A stretch of DNA of 9,227 bases from Bacteroidetes bacterium 4572_112. GTDB lineage: Bacteria; Bacteroidota; Bacteroidia; Bacteroidales; UBA1556. This document shows, piece after piece, positions 1-7,500 of this stretch (positions within the stretch are counted from its first letter, which is position 1; every line of letters starts with the position of its first letter). The translations under genes and the position numbers were made by a program. The notes beneath the pieces were generated by a model that was given only the letters and a program-made list of their open reading frames with translations, had not been told where the DNA came from and did not search any database. The stretch lies in contig NIUZ01000054.1 in the NCBI GenBank assembly GCA_002254285.1, positions 1 to 9,227 on the forward strand, given 5' to 3'.

Positions 1-664
1 AACGGGCAATCTCTTGTCCTAATGATTCTTTTATTAAATCAGTATCGGTATCTGGGTCTTCGTTATTTACCATCACGTCAAGCATGCTAGATGTTTCACC
101 CTCCATAAGAGGAGCATCAACCGATACGTGGCGTGAGTGCATTTTTTGTGCAGCCTTAATTTTGTAAATTGGTAAATCAAGTTCTTCAGCAAGTTCAGCA
201 GCGGTAGGAGGGCGACCAAGCTCTTGTTCCATTTTGGCAGAAGCTTTATTAATCCTGTTCAACGATCCTACTTGATTCAAAGGAAGACGTACAATACGCG
301 ATTGCTCAGCCAAAGCTTGCAATATCGATTGACGAATCCACCATACAGCATAAGAGATAAATTTGAAACCACGAGTTTCATCAAAACGCTTAGCAGCCTT
401 TATTAGACCTAAGTTACCTTCGTTAATTAGGTCGGGTAAACTCAATCCTTGATTTTGATACTGCTTTGCAACAGAAACAACAAATCGTAAGTTCGCCTTA
501 GTTAATTTGTCAAGAGCACGTTGGTCTCCTTTACGAATTAACTGCGCTAAACGAACCTCTTCATCAGCAGTAATTAAGTCTTCGCGGCCAATATCTTGAA
601 GATATTTATCCAATGAAGCCGTCTGACGATTAGTTATTGACTTGGTTATTTTTAACTGTCTCAT
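1..664 (-). CDS. rpoD: Primary RNA polymerase sigma factor, sigma-70 (partial, C-terminus off the left edge)
   Basis: Housekeeping sigma factor that directs RNA polymerase to promoters. I translated 221 codons from the ATG at 664-662; the frame is open to the left edge, so the C-terminal part is missing. Region 1.2 is around residues 18-55 (DKYLQDIGRE, then LAQLIRKGD). Regions 2.1-2.4 span about 56-128, with the core-binding stretch LPDLINEGNLGLIKA and the -10 recognition/melting stretch FKFISYAVWWIRQSI. Region 3 follows (GRPPTAAELAEEL at 150-162, then VSVDAPL). Region 4, the -35-binding helix-turn-helix, lies outside the window. The protein lacks the long acidic N-terminal region 1.1 of proteobacterial RpoD, as is typical of Bacteroidetes primary sigma factors of roughly 290 residues. 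It lies downstream of the protease gene on the same strand after a 173-bp gap, so it probably has its own promoter. Its codons are clearly more GC-rich than those of the sensor kinase in this window, fitting a conserved, highly expressed gene. Confidence 0.97.
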   Translation of the reverse strand, partial: MRQLKITKSITNRQTASLDKYLQDIGREDLITADEEVRLAQLIRKGDQRALDKLTKANLRFVVSVAKQYQNQGLSLPDLINEGNLGLIKAAKRFDETRGFKFISYAVWWIRQSILQALAEQSRIVRLPLNQVGSLNRINKASAKMEQELGRPPTAAELAEELDLPIYKIKAAQKMHSRHVSVDAPLMEGETSSMLDVMVNNEDPDTDTDLIKESLGQEIAR

Positions 665-761
665 ATATTATTTATGTTGTTTACTAATTATTAAATATAA
701 AATGGTAAGCCTTGCTTTTAATAGGATTTTTATATTAATATTCTTTTTCACACATTCTATG

Positions 762-769
762 CAAATTTA
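762..769 (-). promoter_or_regulatory. Possible -7 box of the rpoD promoter
   Basis: On the minus strand this reads TAAATTTG, a full match to the Bacteroidetes -7 consensus TAnnTTTG, about 98 bases upstream of the rpoD start. I see no convincing -33 TTTG at the expected distance, and AT-rich DNA produces such matches by chance, so the call is tentative. Confidence 0.35.
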
Positions 770-777
770 AGAAATTA

Positions 778-803
778 AATACTTAAATCCTAATTTAAGT
801 ATT
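778..803 (-). terminator. Perfect 11-bp stem-loop between the protease gene and rpoD
   Basis: The arms AATACTTAAAT (778-788) and ATTTAAGTATT (793-803) are perfect reverse complements around a CCTA loop (plus strand). The stem begins 34 bases past the protease stop codon and ends just upstream of a possible rpoD -7 box. In the minus direction it is followed by a T-rich but interrupted stretch (TTTAATTTCTTAAATTT) and has almost no GC. It could be a weak terminator for the protease mRNA or a palindromic operator for rpoD. The structure is certain; the function is inferred. Confidence 0.45.
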
Positions 804-837
804 GTATGCCATTTTACCGCTTGTAGTCACCTAAAAA

Positions 838-2298
838 TTAAATACCTATACCATAATAAGCTCTAACTCCATTAGGGTATATTCCTTCAATAAGGATTCC
901 TCCATTTGAAGATTCTAATGCTTTTTCTACTTCTTTAACAGTGCTAACTTTTGCTTTGTCAATTGTTTGAATAATGAAGCCTTTACGAATTCCTGCAGAC
1001 TTAAATAATCCATTTTCAATGCTCACAACTTGTACACCGTAATTTATTTTTAAGCTCTTTTTTAATGAGTTTGATACAACTTCATATTTTGCTCCTGAAC
1101 GAACCATAGCATTCATGCCAGAGTTATCGTCGAGCGAAGTTTCTCCGTATTCATTAGTTAATACTACATTATAATCTTTAATCTTTTGATTATGTAGTAT
1201 CGATAGTTTAATCTTATTTCCTGGGCGATGCAATCCTACTCTTTCCAATAATTCGGCAGGGCTATTAACCTCAAAGCCTTCTACCTTAAGAATAATATCA
1301 CCATTTTGAATTCCTGATGATTGTGCTGCACCTTTATCAAGTACTGTTTTAACATATACACCAGCAATTTTGTCAAGATCCATTTTCTTAGCCATTTTAG
1401 CATCTACATCGGCAATTGTAACGCCAATAAATGCTCTTTGTACTCTTCCAAATTCTTTTAAATCCTTAACAACCTTTTTTACAATAGTAACAGGTATTGC
1501 AAACGAATAACCAATATAACTACCAGTACGAGATGCAATAGCAGCATTTATTCCTACCAATTTGCCATCGGTGTCAACTAATGCTCCACCAGAGTTGCCA
1601 GGGTTAACAACAGCATCGGTTTGTAAGAAAGACTCTATTGCCGAATTTGATCCTAATATATTAATATTACGAGCTTTTGCACTAATGATTCCTGCTGTAA
1701 CAGTAGAAGTAAGGTTAAATGGATTTCCAACAGCTAGTACCCAATCACCAATTTCTAATTCGTCAGAATTGCCATAAGTGACAAACTCTAAATCTTTTTC
1801 TTCAATTTTTAATAATGCTAAATCTGTTGTTGGATCAGTTCCAATTACTTTTGCATTATAAACTCTTTTGTCGTTTAATGTAATTGTGATTTTGTCAGCC
1901 TCTTGCACTACGTGATTGTTTGTAACAATATATCCATCAGAAGAAATAATTACTCCAGATCCCGATGCCATAAGTACTGAACTGCTTCTATTTCCAAAAA
2001 AATCGTTTAAGCTAAAATAGTCATCATAAACACTGCTTTTGCGTGTAAACTCAGTTAATATATATACTACTGCATGTAATGTCTTATTTGCTGCGGTTTT
2101 TAATTCTGGTGCCGCATATGCTGAATTTGTAAATTTACTATTATTTACAGATTGTAAATCAATATGATTAGATTGTTGGTTATTATCTACTTCTGTATCG
2201 GTAATGTTAATATTGCTTGTGCTATAGTAATGTTGCCCGCCTACTACAATAAGACCTCCAATAATTGCTATTGATAATAATTTAAAAAATTCCTTCAT
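838..2298 (-). CDS. degP: HtrA/DegP-family periplasmic serine protease (Do-like) with two PDZ domains
   Basis: Envelope protease/chaperone of peptidase family S1C that degrades or holds misfolded exported proteins. Residues about 7-20 form a hydrophobic signal or membrane-anchor segment after MKEFFK, so the enzyme acts in the periplasm. A polar linker (about 27-65) leads into the trypsin-like domain (about 66-285). The catalytic triad is visible: His129 in TNNHVV, Asp159 in DPTTDLALL and Ser236 in NPGNSGGAL. PDZ1 spans about 290-382 (GVYVKTVLDKGAAQSSGI, then NGDIILKVEG). A shorter second PDZ spans about 418-486 (GVQVVSIENGLFKSAGI, then KGFIIQTID). The 486-residue length is normal for two-PDZ members. 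The ATG at 2298 precedes the signal segment directly and is the natural start; there is no Shine-Dalgarno sequence. Family membership is certain; whether DegP, DegQ or DegS is the better name cannot be settled, though two PDZ domains argue against DegS. The neighbouring rpoD is on the same strand, an arrangement I recall from other Bacteroidetes genomes. Confidence 0.96.
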   Translation of the reverse strand: MKEFFKLLSIAIIGGLIVVGGQHYYSTSNINITDTEVDNNQQSNHIDLQSVNNSKFTNSAYAAPELKTAANKTLHAVVYILTEFTRKSSVYDDYFSLNDFFGNRSSSVLMASGSGVIISSDGYIVTNNHVVQEADKITITLNDKRVYNAKVIGTDPTTDLALLKIEEKDLEFVTYGNSDELEIGDWVLAVGNPFNLTSTVTAGIISAKARNINILGSNSAIESFLQTDAVVNPGNSGGALVDTDGKLVGINAAIASRTGSYIGYSFAIPVTIVKKVVKDLKEFGRVQRAFIGVTIADVDAKMAKKMDLDKIAGVYVKTVLDKGAAQSSGIQNGDIILKVEGFEVNSPAELLERVGLHRPGNKIKLSILHNQKIKDYNVVLTNEYGETSLDDNSGMNAMVRSGAKYEVVSNSLKKSLKINYGVQVVSIENGLFKSAGIRKGFIIQTIDKAKVSTVKEVEKALESSNGGILIEGIYPNGVRAYYGIGI

Positions 2299-2360
2299 TT
2301 GATGTATTGTAATTTAAGATTAATATTATTACTATTCATTAAAAAAATAAAGCAACAGTT

Positions 2361-2384
2361 CGCCTATACGTAATAAGGCGTATA
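2361..2384. promoter_or_regulatory. Inverted repeat upstream of the protease gene, possible operator
   Basis: TATACG (2365-2370) and CGTATA (2379-2384) are perfect inverted arms eight bases apart. An overlapping pair CGCCT (2361-2365) and AGGCG (2376-2380) offers an alternative stem. The element lies 67-86 bases upstream of the protease start and is more GC-rich than its surroundings. It overlaps a plus-strand match to the Bacteroidetes -7 box (TATATTTG, 2381-2388). A regulator-binding role is inferred from position and symmetry only. Confidence 0.3.
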
Positions 2385-2485
2385 TTTGTTACATAATTAT
2401 TTATTTTTTATTTTCAAGATATCAACATATAAAGCTATTTGAAATAAGCCCATAGTTGCTAATTTGCTATGCATATAAATAAAAC

Positions 2486-2516
2486 AAAACTATCACTTTC
2501 AAGAAGCTAGTTTTTT
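2486..2516 (+). terminator. Terminator-like AT-rich hairpin in the long intergenic region
   Basis: AAAACTA (2486-2492) pairs with TAGTTTT (2508-2514). An inner CTT/AAG pairing (2496-2498 with 2504-2506) extends the stem, and the T-run ends at 2516. It could end a short plus-strand transcript starting near the TATATTTG box at 2381-2388. It is also T-rich on its other side, so it might work in both directions. The stem is weak and no gene is known to end here. Confidence 0.25.
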
Positions 2517-2820
2517 GCCAATTACAGAGGAAATTAGATTAATCTATCAGGCGTATTATTACCAAAAAGATATAAATATATTGAAAATAAAATTTGATAA
2601 CGAACGTAGTAGTACTCCAACGCAAAATTAGAAAGTTATTATAATATTAAAAGTTAAATCCTGTTAATAGTGACTTAGTTAGTTATGTTGTTTAATGTGT
2701 GGATAATCAGTGAGATATGTTATGTATAGCTTGGGTTTTAATATATAATAATAAGGAAAACCGCAAAATTAATCAAATACAGCATAATAAGAGTGTTCTA
2801 AATTCCTGTTTACTAATACT

Positions 2821-2866
2821 AAAACCAAAAAAAGACAAAAAAACTTAAATATGTTTCTTTGTCCTT
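2821..2866 (-). terminator. Intrinsic terminator of the butyrate kinase gene
   Basis: Read on the minus strand, GACAAAGAAAC (2863-2853) pairs with GTTTTTTTGTC (2844-2834) with a single mismatch around an 8-base loop. It is followed at once by a run of seven Ts, then GGTTTT. The stem starts 29 bases past the butyrate kinase stop codon, the usual position for a Rho-independent terminator. The T-tract is on the minus-strand side only, so it points away from butyrate kinase. Confidence 0.75.
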
Positions 2867-2892
2867 CATTATAAAAATATTGTATGATTATT

Positions 2893-3966
2893 CTATTTGT
2901 ATTCTAAAACTTCGGTTTCGTTTTTGATAACTCTAAGCCCATTCATAGCAAGAGCTTTCATCTCGTCTTCACCAGGATAAACAAAGATACGAGCAATATG
3001 TTGAATTCTCTTATTAAGCATATCAATAAAAGGTTTGCCATATGCAATTCCACCAGTTAAAAGTATTGCATTTACGTTGCCTTCAAGTACGGTAGCCATT
3101 GCGCCAATTTCTTTGGCAACTTGGTAAGCCATTCCTTCCTCAATAAGCTCAGCCTTTTTGTCACCATTCTTACTAGCAGTTTCCACTGCATAGGCGTCAT
3201 TAGTATCAAGGTAAGCCATATAGCCACCTTTGCCAACAATCATTTTCTTTATCTCTTCCTTGCTGTATTCTCCACTAAAACAGGTTTCTACAACAGCTCC
3301 TATAGGTAAGCTTCCTGATCTTTCTGGAGAATATGGGCCATCTCCATCCAATGCCTGATTTACATCTATAACCTTACCTTTTTTATGGGCACCAACGCTA
3401 ATTCCGCCTCCCATATGAGCCACAATTAGGTTGAGTTCGTCATATTCCAAATGGTGAGTTTTTGCATGATTACGTGCAATAGCTTTTTGATTTAATGCAT
3501 GGAAAATAGATTTTCTTTCAAAATTTGGATGTCCCGAAAGGCGAGCCAATTCTTCAAACTCATCCACCACAACAGGGTCTACTATATAAGCTTTTGCCGA
3601 AGGTAATTTTTGAGCAATTTCGTGAGCAATAAGTCCTCCCAAATTACTGGCATGCTGCCCCATAACACCTACTTTTAAATCTTCGATAAGTGCTTGGTTT
3701 ACTTCGTAAACTCCAGAAGGAATAGGTTTTACAAGACCGCCACGTCCCATTACAATCACGATATCATCAATGTTAATATGTGCATTTCTTACTTCGTCGA
3801 GTATAATTTGCATTCGAAACTCAAATTGAGAGGATATATCCTTAAATGGTTTTAGCTCTGCTGAGGAGTGCGAAATAGTTTTGATAAATATTCTACTACT
3901 TCGTCTGTAGACAGCTATTTTTGTGGATGTTGAACCTGGGTTTATTGCTAATATTAACTCCTGCAT
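2893..3966 (-). CDS. buk: Butyrate kinase (acetokinase family)
   Basis: Catalyses reversible phosphoryl transfer between butyryl phosphate and ADP, giving butyrate and ATP, in the cytoplasm. It belongs to the ASKHA acetokinase fold. The N-terminal phosphate-binding loop is INPGSTSTKIAVY (residues 8-20), where the STSTK form is characteristic of butyrate rather than acetate kinases. Other family landmarks are GRGG (74-77), the catalytic-region aspartate in YIVDPVVVDEF (Asp130), FHALNQKAIAR (155-165), AHMGGGISVGAH (183-194), the DGDGPYSPERSGSLP loop (207-221) and the adenosine-site LLTGGIAYG (302-310). The 357-residue length matches the family. Branched-chain fatty-acid kinases are close relatives, so isobutyrate or isovalerate may also be substrates. 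The usual partner, phosphate butyryltransferase (ptb), is not adjacent: upstream is a divergent division gene, downstream a terminator. The ATG at 3966 leaves the family's usual short run before the phosphate loop. Confidence 0.93.
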   Translation of the reverse strand: MQELILAINPGSTSTKIAVYRRSSRIFIKTISHSSAELKPFKDISSQFEFRMQIILDEVRNAHINIDDIVIVMGRGGLVKPIPSGVYEVNQALIEDLKVGVMGQHASNLGGLIAHEIAQKLPSAKAYIVDPVVVDEFEELARLSGHPNFERKSIFHALNQKAIARNHAKTHHLEYDELNLIVAHMGGGISVGAHKKGKVIDVNQALDGDGPYSPERSGSLPIGAVVETCFSGEYSKEEIKKMIVGKGGYMAYLDTNDAYAVETASKNGDKKAELIEEGMAYQVAKEIGAMATVLEGNVNAILLTGGIAYGKPFIDMLNKRIQHIARIFVYPGEDEMKALAMNGLRVIKNETEVLEYK

Positions 3967-3997
3967 GACGTAATGGATTATTGTTTACTATTTTCAG

Positions 3998-4005
3998 CAA
4001 AATTA
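3998..4005 (-). promoter_or_regulatory. Likely -7 box of the butyrate kinase promoter
   Basis: The minus strand reads TAATTTTG, a full match to TAnnTTTG, 32 bases upstream of the start codon, giving a short leader. The -33 element at the expected distance is poor, so the promoter would be weak or activator-dependent. Confidence 0.5.
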
Positions 4006-4070
4006 GGTCAATTACATATACTTATATCTTATGTTGTATAAAGAAAAATTCTTCCTTCGGTTGTTTATTA

Positions 4071-4092
4071 TCAACTAACATTAATAAGTTGA
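4071..4092. repeat. Short inverted repeat in the butyrate kinase / division gene divergent region
   Basis: TCAACT (4071-4076) and AGTTGA (4087-4092) are perfect inverted arms with a 10-base spacer. They sit in the 197-bp gap between two divergent genes, about 80 bases upstream of the plus-strand start. Short AT-rich symmetry of this size can arise by chance; a regulatory role is only possible. Confidence 0.25.
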
Positions 4093-4163
4093 AAAGATTG
4101 TTTTATTATATCTGATATTATTGCCTTTCGTAGTATTATTGTATGGTAAAATAATAATGTAAT

Positions 4164-4463
4164 ATGAAGTCAATAAGATTAATTTTTGGTATAGTTTGGA
4201 ATAAGTATCTGATTACTATAATAGCTTTTTGTATTTTAATGTTATTTTTTGATTCAAATAGCTATCTTGCTCATAGAAAGTTAAATGCTGAGCTAGAAAA
4301 GGTTTCTGAAGAGAAAGCGTTTTATATTCAACAAATTTCTGCTGATAGTAAACGTGCTAACGATTTAATGTCTGATGACGATAATTTAGAGAGATTTGCA
4401 AGAGAGCATTATTTAATGAAAAGAGATAAGGAAGATATATACTTGCTTATTGTTGAAGAGTAA
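4164..4463 (+). CDS. FtsB/DivIC-like septum formation initiator protein
   Basis: Small bitopic membrane protein of the FtsB/DivIC family, expected to join the FtsL-FtsQ subcomplex that activates septal peptidoglycan synthesis at the division site. The 99 residues show a short cytoplasmic N-terminus, one transmembrane segment (about 15-30, ITIIAFCILMLFF), then a coiled-coil stretch (about 36-68, with LNAELEKVSEEKAFYIQQI). The family-typical C-terminal motif LERFAREHYLMKRDKEDIY (75-93) is the strongest evidence. Length is usual for Bacteroidetes members. The ATG at 4164 leads straight into the anchor; there is no Shine-Dalgarno sequence. A possible weak promoter is ATTG (4097-4100) plus TGCCTTTC (4122-4129), which has two mismatches to the -7 consensus. 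It stands alone, divergent from butyrate kinase and convergent with a sensor kinase. The family call is secure; choosing between FtsB and DivIC names is not possible here. Confidence 0.88.
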   Translation: MKSIRLIFGIVWNKYLITIIAFCILMLFFDSNSYLAHRKLNAELEKVSEEKAFYIQQISADSKRANDLMSDDDNLERFAREHYLMKRDKEDIYLLIVEE

Positions 4464-4521
4464 GTCTAATATATGTCTATCTGTTTTCTTCCTAAGGTCA
4501 GCTAAATTAAAGTGTTAAAAT

Positions 4522-4592
4522 GCTAGTTGCTACTGCTAACAGGCGACTGAAGACTGAAGACTGAAGACTGACGACTGAAGACTTAAACTAGC
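4522..4592. repeat. 7-bp inverted repeat bracketing a heptamer array
   Basis: GCTAGTT (4522-4528) and AACTAGC (4586-4592) are perfect reverse complements enclosing the GACTGAA array; the right arm shares one base with the last unit. A second pair, GCGACT (4543-4548) and AGTCGC (4602-4607), crosses the first and reaches into the end of the kinase gene. Together they suggest a structured or formerly mobile small element between two converging genes. No T-tract follows either arm, so a standard terminator is unlikely. Confidence 0.5.
4545..4586. repeat. Heptanucleotide tandem repeat, six copies of GACTGAA
   Basis: Six abutting 7-bp units: three perfect GACTGAA (4545, 4552, 4559), one GACTGAC (4566), one perfect (4573) and a degenerate GACTTAA (4580). 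The array lies in the 134-bp gap between convergent stop codons, 81 bases past the division gene and 11 bases short of the kinase stop. Such arrays can change copy number by replication slippage; here that would alter only non-coding DNA. The array is directly visible; its role is unknown. Confidence 0.95.
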
Positions 4593-4597
4593 CAACT

Positions 4598-7500
4598 TTA
4601 TAGTCGCGGAAATGATATAGTAAATTCTGTTCCAATATTTAATTCTGATGAAACGCTTATAGTTCCTTTCATTAATTCAACTAGGCTTTTAACAATATTT
4701 AATCCAAGTCCTGCTCCCGAAATTATCTGCTTGCTTTCCAATTTAATAAATCTGTCAAATATTTTTTGGTAATCGGACTTAGATATACCAATTCCTGTAT
4801 CTTTAACCTTTATTATAACATTATGATCATCGCTATCAAGGGTTATTGATATTTCACCTTTGTTAGTAAATTTTATGGCGTTTTCAATCAAATTATTAAA
4901 TACTTGATTTAGCCTAGTATTGTCGGCAATAATGTAAATGTCTTTATTAGTATTTATATTTACAGCGAAATTTATTATCTTATTATCTTTAAAAACACGC
5001 TTATAATTTTGTGAAGTTTCATTTATTGTATCAACAATATTTATCTTATTATTCTCCACCTTAAGAACACCCGATTCGATTTTTGAAACATCAATAATGT
5101 CATTAATTAATACTAATAAATCATCACCTTTATTCTGAATTATATCTATATATTTATTTATATCTTCTTTGCTTAAATCATCGTCTTTCAACAAATCAGA
5201 AAAACCTATAATTGCGTTTAATGGATTTCTAATTTCATGCGACATATTTGCCAAGAATGCGGATTTTAACTGATCATTTTCTTCAGCTTTTTCTTTTGCT
5301 TTTAATAACTCTTTTTCTATTTTAATTCTCTCGGTAATGTTTTTCACTACAAAAAGAGCAACTTTTTCCTTATTAATATTAATTATTCGGGCAGAGACTA
5401 GCCCTGTTGCTTTACTTCCATCTTTTAAGGAAAATTGCACCTCCTGATTATTGATAAATCGCCCTTTCTTTAGAAGGAAAACTAATCCTCTTAATTTTCT
5501 AGTATCGTGATAGATACCCACTTCTGATGGCGTTTTTCCTAATACATCTTCAGGTGAATATTTACTGATATCTAGAAAGCCTTTATTGATATCTAATATT
5601 TTAGCATCAAATAAGCGAATAATAATTATGGCATCTGGATTAGTGTCATAAATACTATGAAACTTATTCTCACTCTCTTGTAATTTGCGGGTTCCCTCTA
5701 ATCGATTTGTTATATCCTCAAAAGCAACCATTGTAGCTTCAATACCCTTATATTTAATAGGAGCACTAACAATTTCCACATCGCGAGTTTCGCCTTTAGA
5801 ATTTATTAATAGCTCCGTAGACATTGGCACTTGTTTATGAGTTTTCTGAAGAAGCTTCATTCTATTAATTATGTTCATATGATTGTTTGAGTGAACAAAT
5901 TTCATAATATTTTGGCCAATATATTCAGATTTATTACTATTCTCCAAATGTTCTCCATTGGCAAAATCTAATGCAGCTTTATTTAGCTCAAATATTTCAC
6001 CATTCTTATGAATAATAATAGGAATAGGAATCAGTTCGAAAATTTGAACATAGGATTTAATACTATCTTTGAGTTTATTTTCGGTCTCAACTAACTTAGT
6101 AATATCTTCACCTGTCTTTATGAAACCATGATGTTTTCCTTCTTTATTGAAAAAAGGAGAAATTTCTGCTCTTTCCCAATAGTGTTCATTATTTTTTCGT
6201 TTATTATAAAAATCACCACTCCATTGTCTATTTTCTCTTAAGTGATTCCATATGTTTTTATAAAATTCATCAGAATGATAGTTACTTCTTAATATTTCAG
6301 GTTTATTACCAATTGCTTCTTTACTACTATAGCCAGTTACTTTTGTGAATTTTTTATTTACATATATAATTTTATTATCAAGATCACTAATAGCTATAAT
6401 AGCAGGGCTTTGATCTATTGCCTGACTCAATACACGAAGTTTTTGGTTTGTATTATAATGCTCTGTAATATTTTGTGTATGAGATATTATTTCTTTAAGC
6501 TCGTCATTAGAGTCATATATTCCTTTAGCTATTCTTCTAACGCGAATAGTAGAACCATCTTTTTTTATTAATTCTATTTCAACTTCAATGTTCCCTTTGG
6601 AAATAAATTTTTTAAAATTGCTTTTAAATTCTGAAATATACTTTTTCTTGAAGAATTTAGTAATGTGAGCTCCTGTTAGTTCTTCTTTTGTATAACCAAT
6701 AATATTACATTCTTCCTTATTTACATTTGTAATAATACCGTCCTTATCCATAATTGTGATTCCCATAGGGGCTTCCTCAAAAATACTGGAATAAGTAATC
6801 TCAAACTCTTTGTTTTGCTTTGTTGTTAGAGTGTTTTTTGTAATATCCTCAATAATACTTAATACTAATTCGGTATTATTATTTCGCAATATCGAAGATC
6901 TTGTTTTAAGGATTAATGGATACCCCAATACTTTAGTGAAATCATGCTTTAAAGTAACAACATTTACCTTCCCACTTTTTAGTAATTCTAAGTTCTTATC
7001 TAATATTTTTATTTCATAACTATTAATAACATCATGTAAATTTAAAGGTAGAGAGCTTCCAAGTTTATTAAGTATTGATATAGTATTTGAAGATGCAAAT
7101 AATAATTCGTAATTGAAATCAAAAATAGTAATCGAACCATTATATAAATTAGCAATTGTTTGAAATTTAGTATTGCTATCAAGTAGTTCTTCTTTTTTTA
7201 TTTTAAGTTTTTTTTCGGTATTGATTATATATGCTTGATAAGCAATATCGTCAGCTAAATCCTTTAATAACTCATAATGTAAAGACTTTAATTCTATGTT
7301 TTTATTGTTAACAGAAATAGCAATTAGCCCATAATTTAAGTCTTTATAAATTAATGGACTAGAAATAATATAAGAACTTGAGTTATTACATCCAATTGAG
7401 CATGTCTTGCATTGAACTTTAAAATTGTTTAAGTGAGTTTTCTTATTACTAATATTATTATTGATAATAATGTCGTAGCAATTTGAAATTTCTTTGCTAG

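Larger units (their letters stand above)
2299..2892. other. 594-bp AT-rich intergenic region without a convincing gene
   Basis: This stretch separates the protease gene from butyrate kinase, both on the minus strand. It holds an inverted repeat at 2361-2384, a terminator-like hairpin at 2486-2516, an AGGCGTAT octamer twice (2376-2383 and 2549-2556), one consensus DnaA-box match (2698-2706) and the butyrate kinase terminator at 2821-2866. A plus-strand frame at 2479-2631 stays open for 50 codons but has no ATG (only a possible TTG at 2515). It reads like a plausible peptide (for example LPITEEIRLIYQAYYYQKD) and could be a relic or chance. I found no tRNA and no larger coding frame. No good protease promoter is obvious close to its start: the nearest minus-strand -7 match is TAGTTTTG at 2492-2485, which would give a leader of nearly 190 bases. 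Confidence 0.7.

Noticed and set aside
224..406. Plus-strand open frame of 60 codons
   Set aside because: It lies antisense inside the conserved sigma factor region 2-3 coding sequence and its translation has no recognisable features.
1562..1777. Plus-strand open frame of 71 codons
   Set aside because: Antisense to the catalytic domain of the HtrA-type protease, whose active-site motifs prove the other strand is coding.
2698..2706. Consensus DnaA box (TTATCCACA on the minus strand) in AT-rich DNA, possible origin
   Set aside because: It is a single box with no cluster, and dnaA or other origin-linked genes are not in the window. One match by chance is plausible.
3121..3309. Plus-strand open frame of 62 codons
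   Set aside because: Antisense to butyrate kinase; no independent support.
4545..4586. Regular repeats considered as a CRISPR array
   Set aside because: The units abut with no spacers and are only 7 bp; no cas genes are present.
4464..4597. Shared bidirectional terminator for the convergent division and kinase genes
   Set aside because: The inverted arms are 57 bases apart and no T-tract follows either side, so an intrinsic terminator cannot be supported.
6061..6440. LOV-type blue-light sensor in the third PAS domain of the kinase
   Set aside because: The domain lacks the NCRFLQ-type cysteine motif needed for flavin adduct formation; the corresponding stretch reads KPEILRSNYHSDEF.
6810..7019. 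Plus-strand open frame of 69 codons, hydrophobic in places
   Set aside because: Antisense to the second half of the first PAS region of the sensor kinase. The hydrophobicity follows from the complement of Asn/Lys-rich codons.
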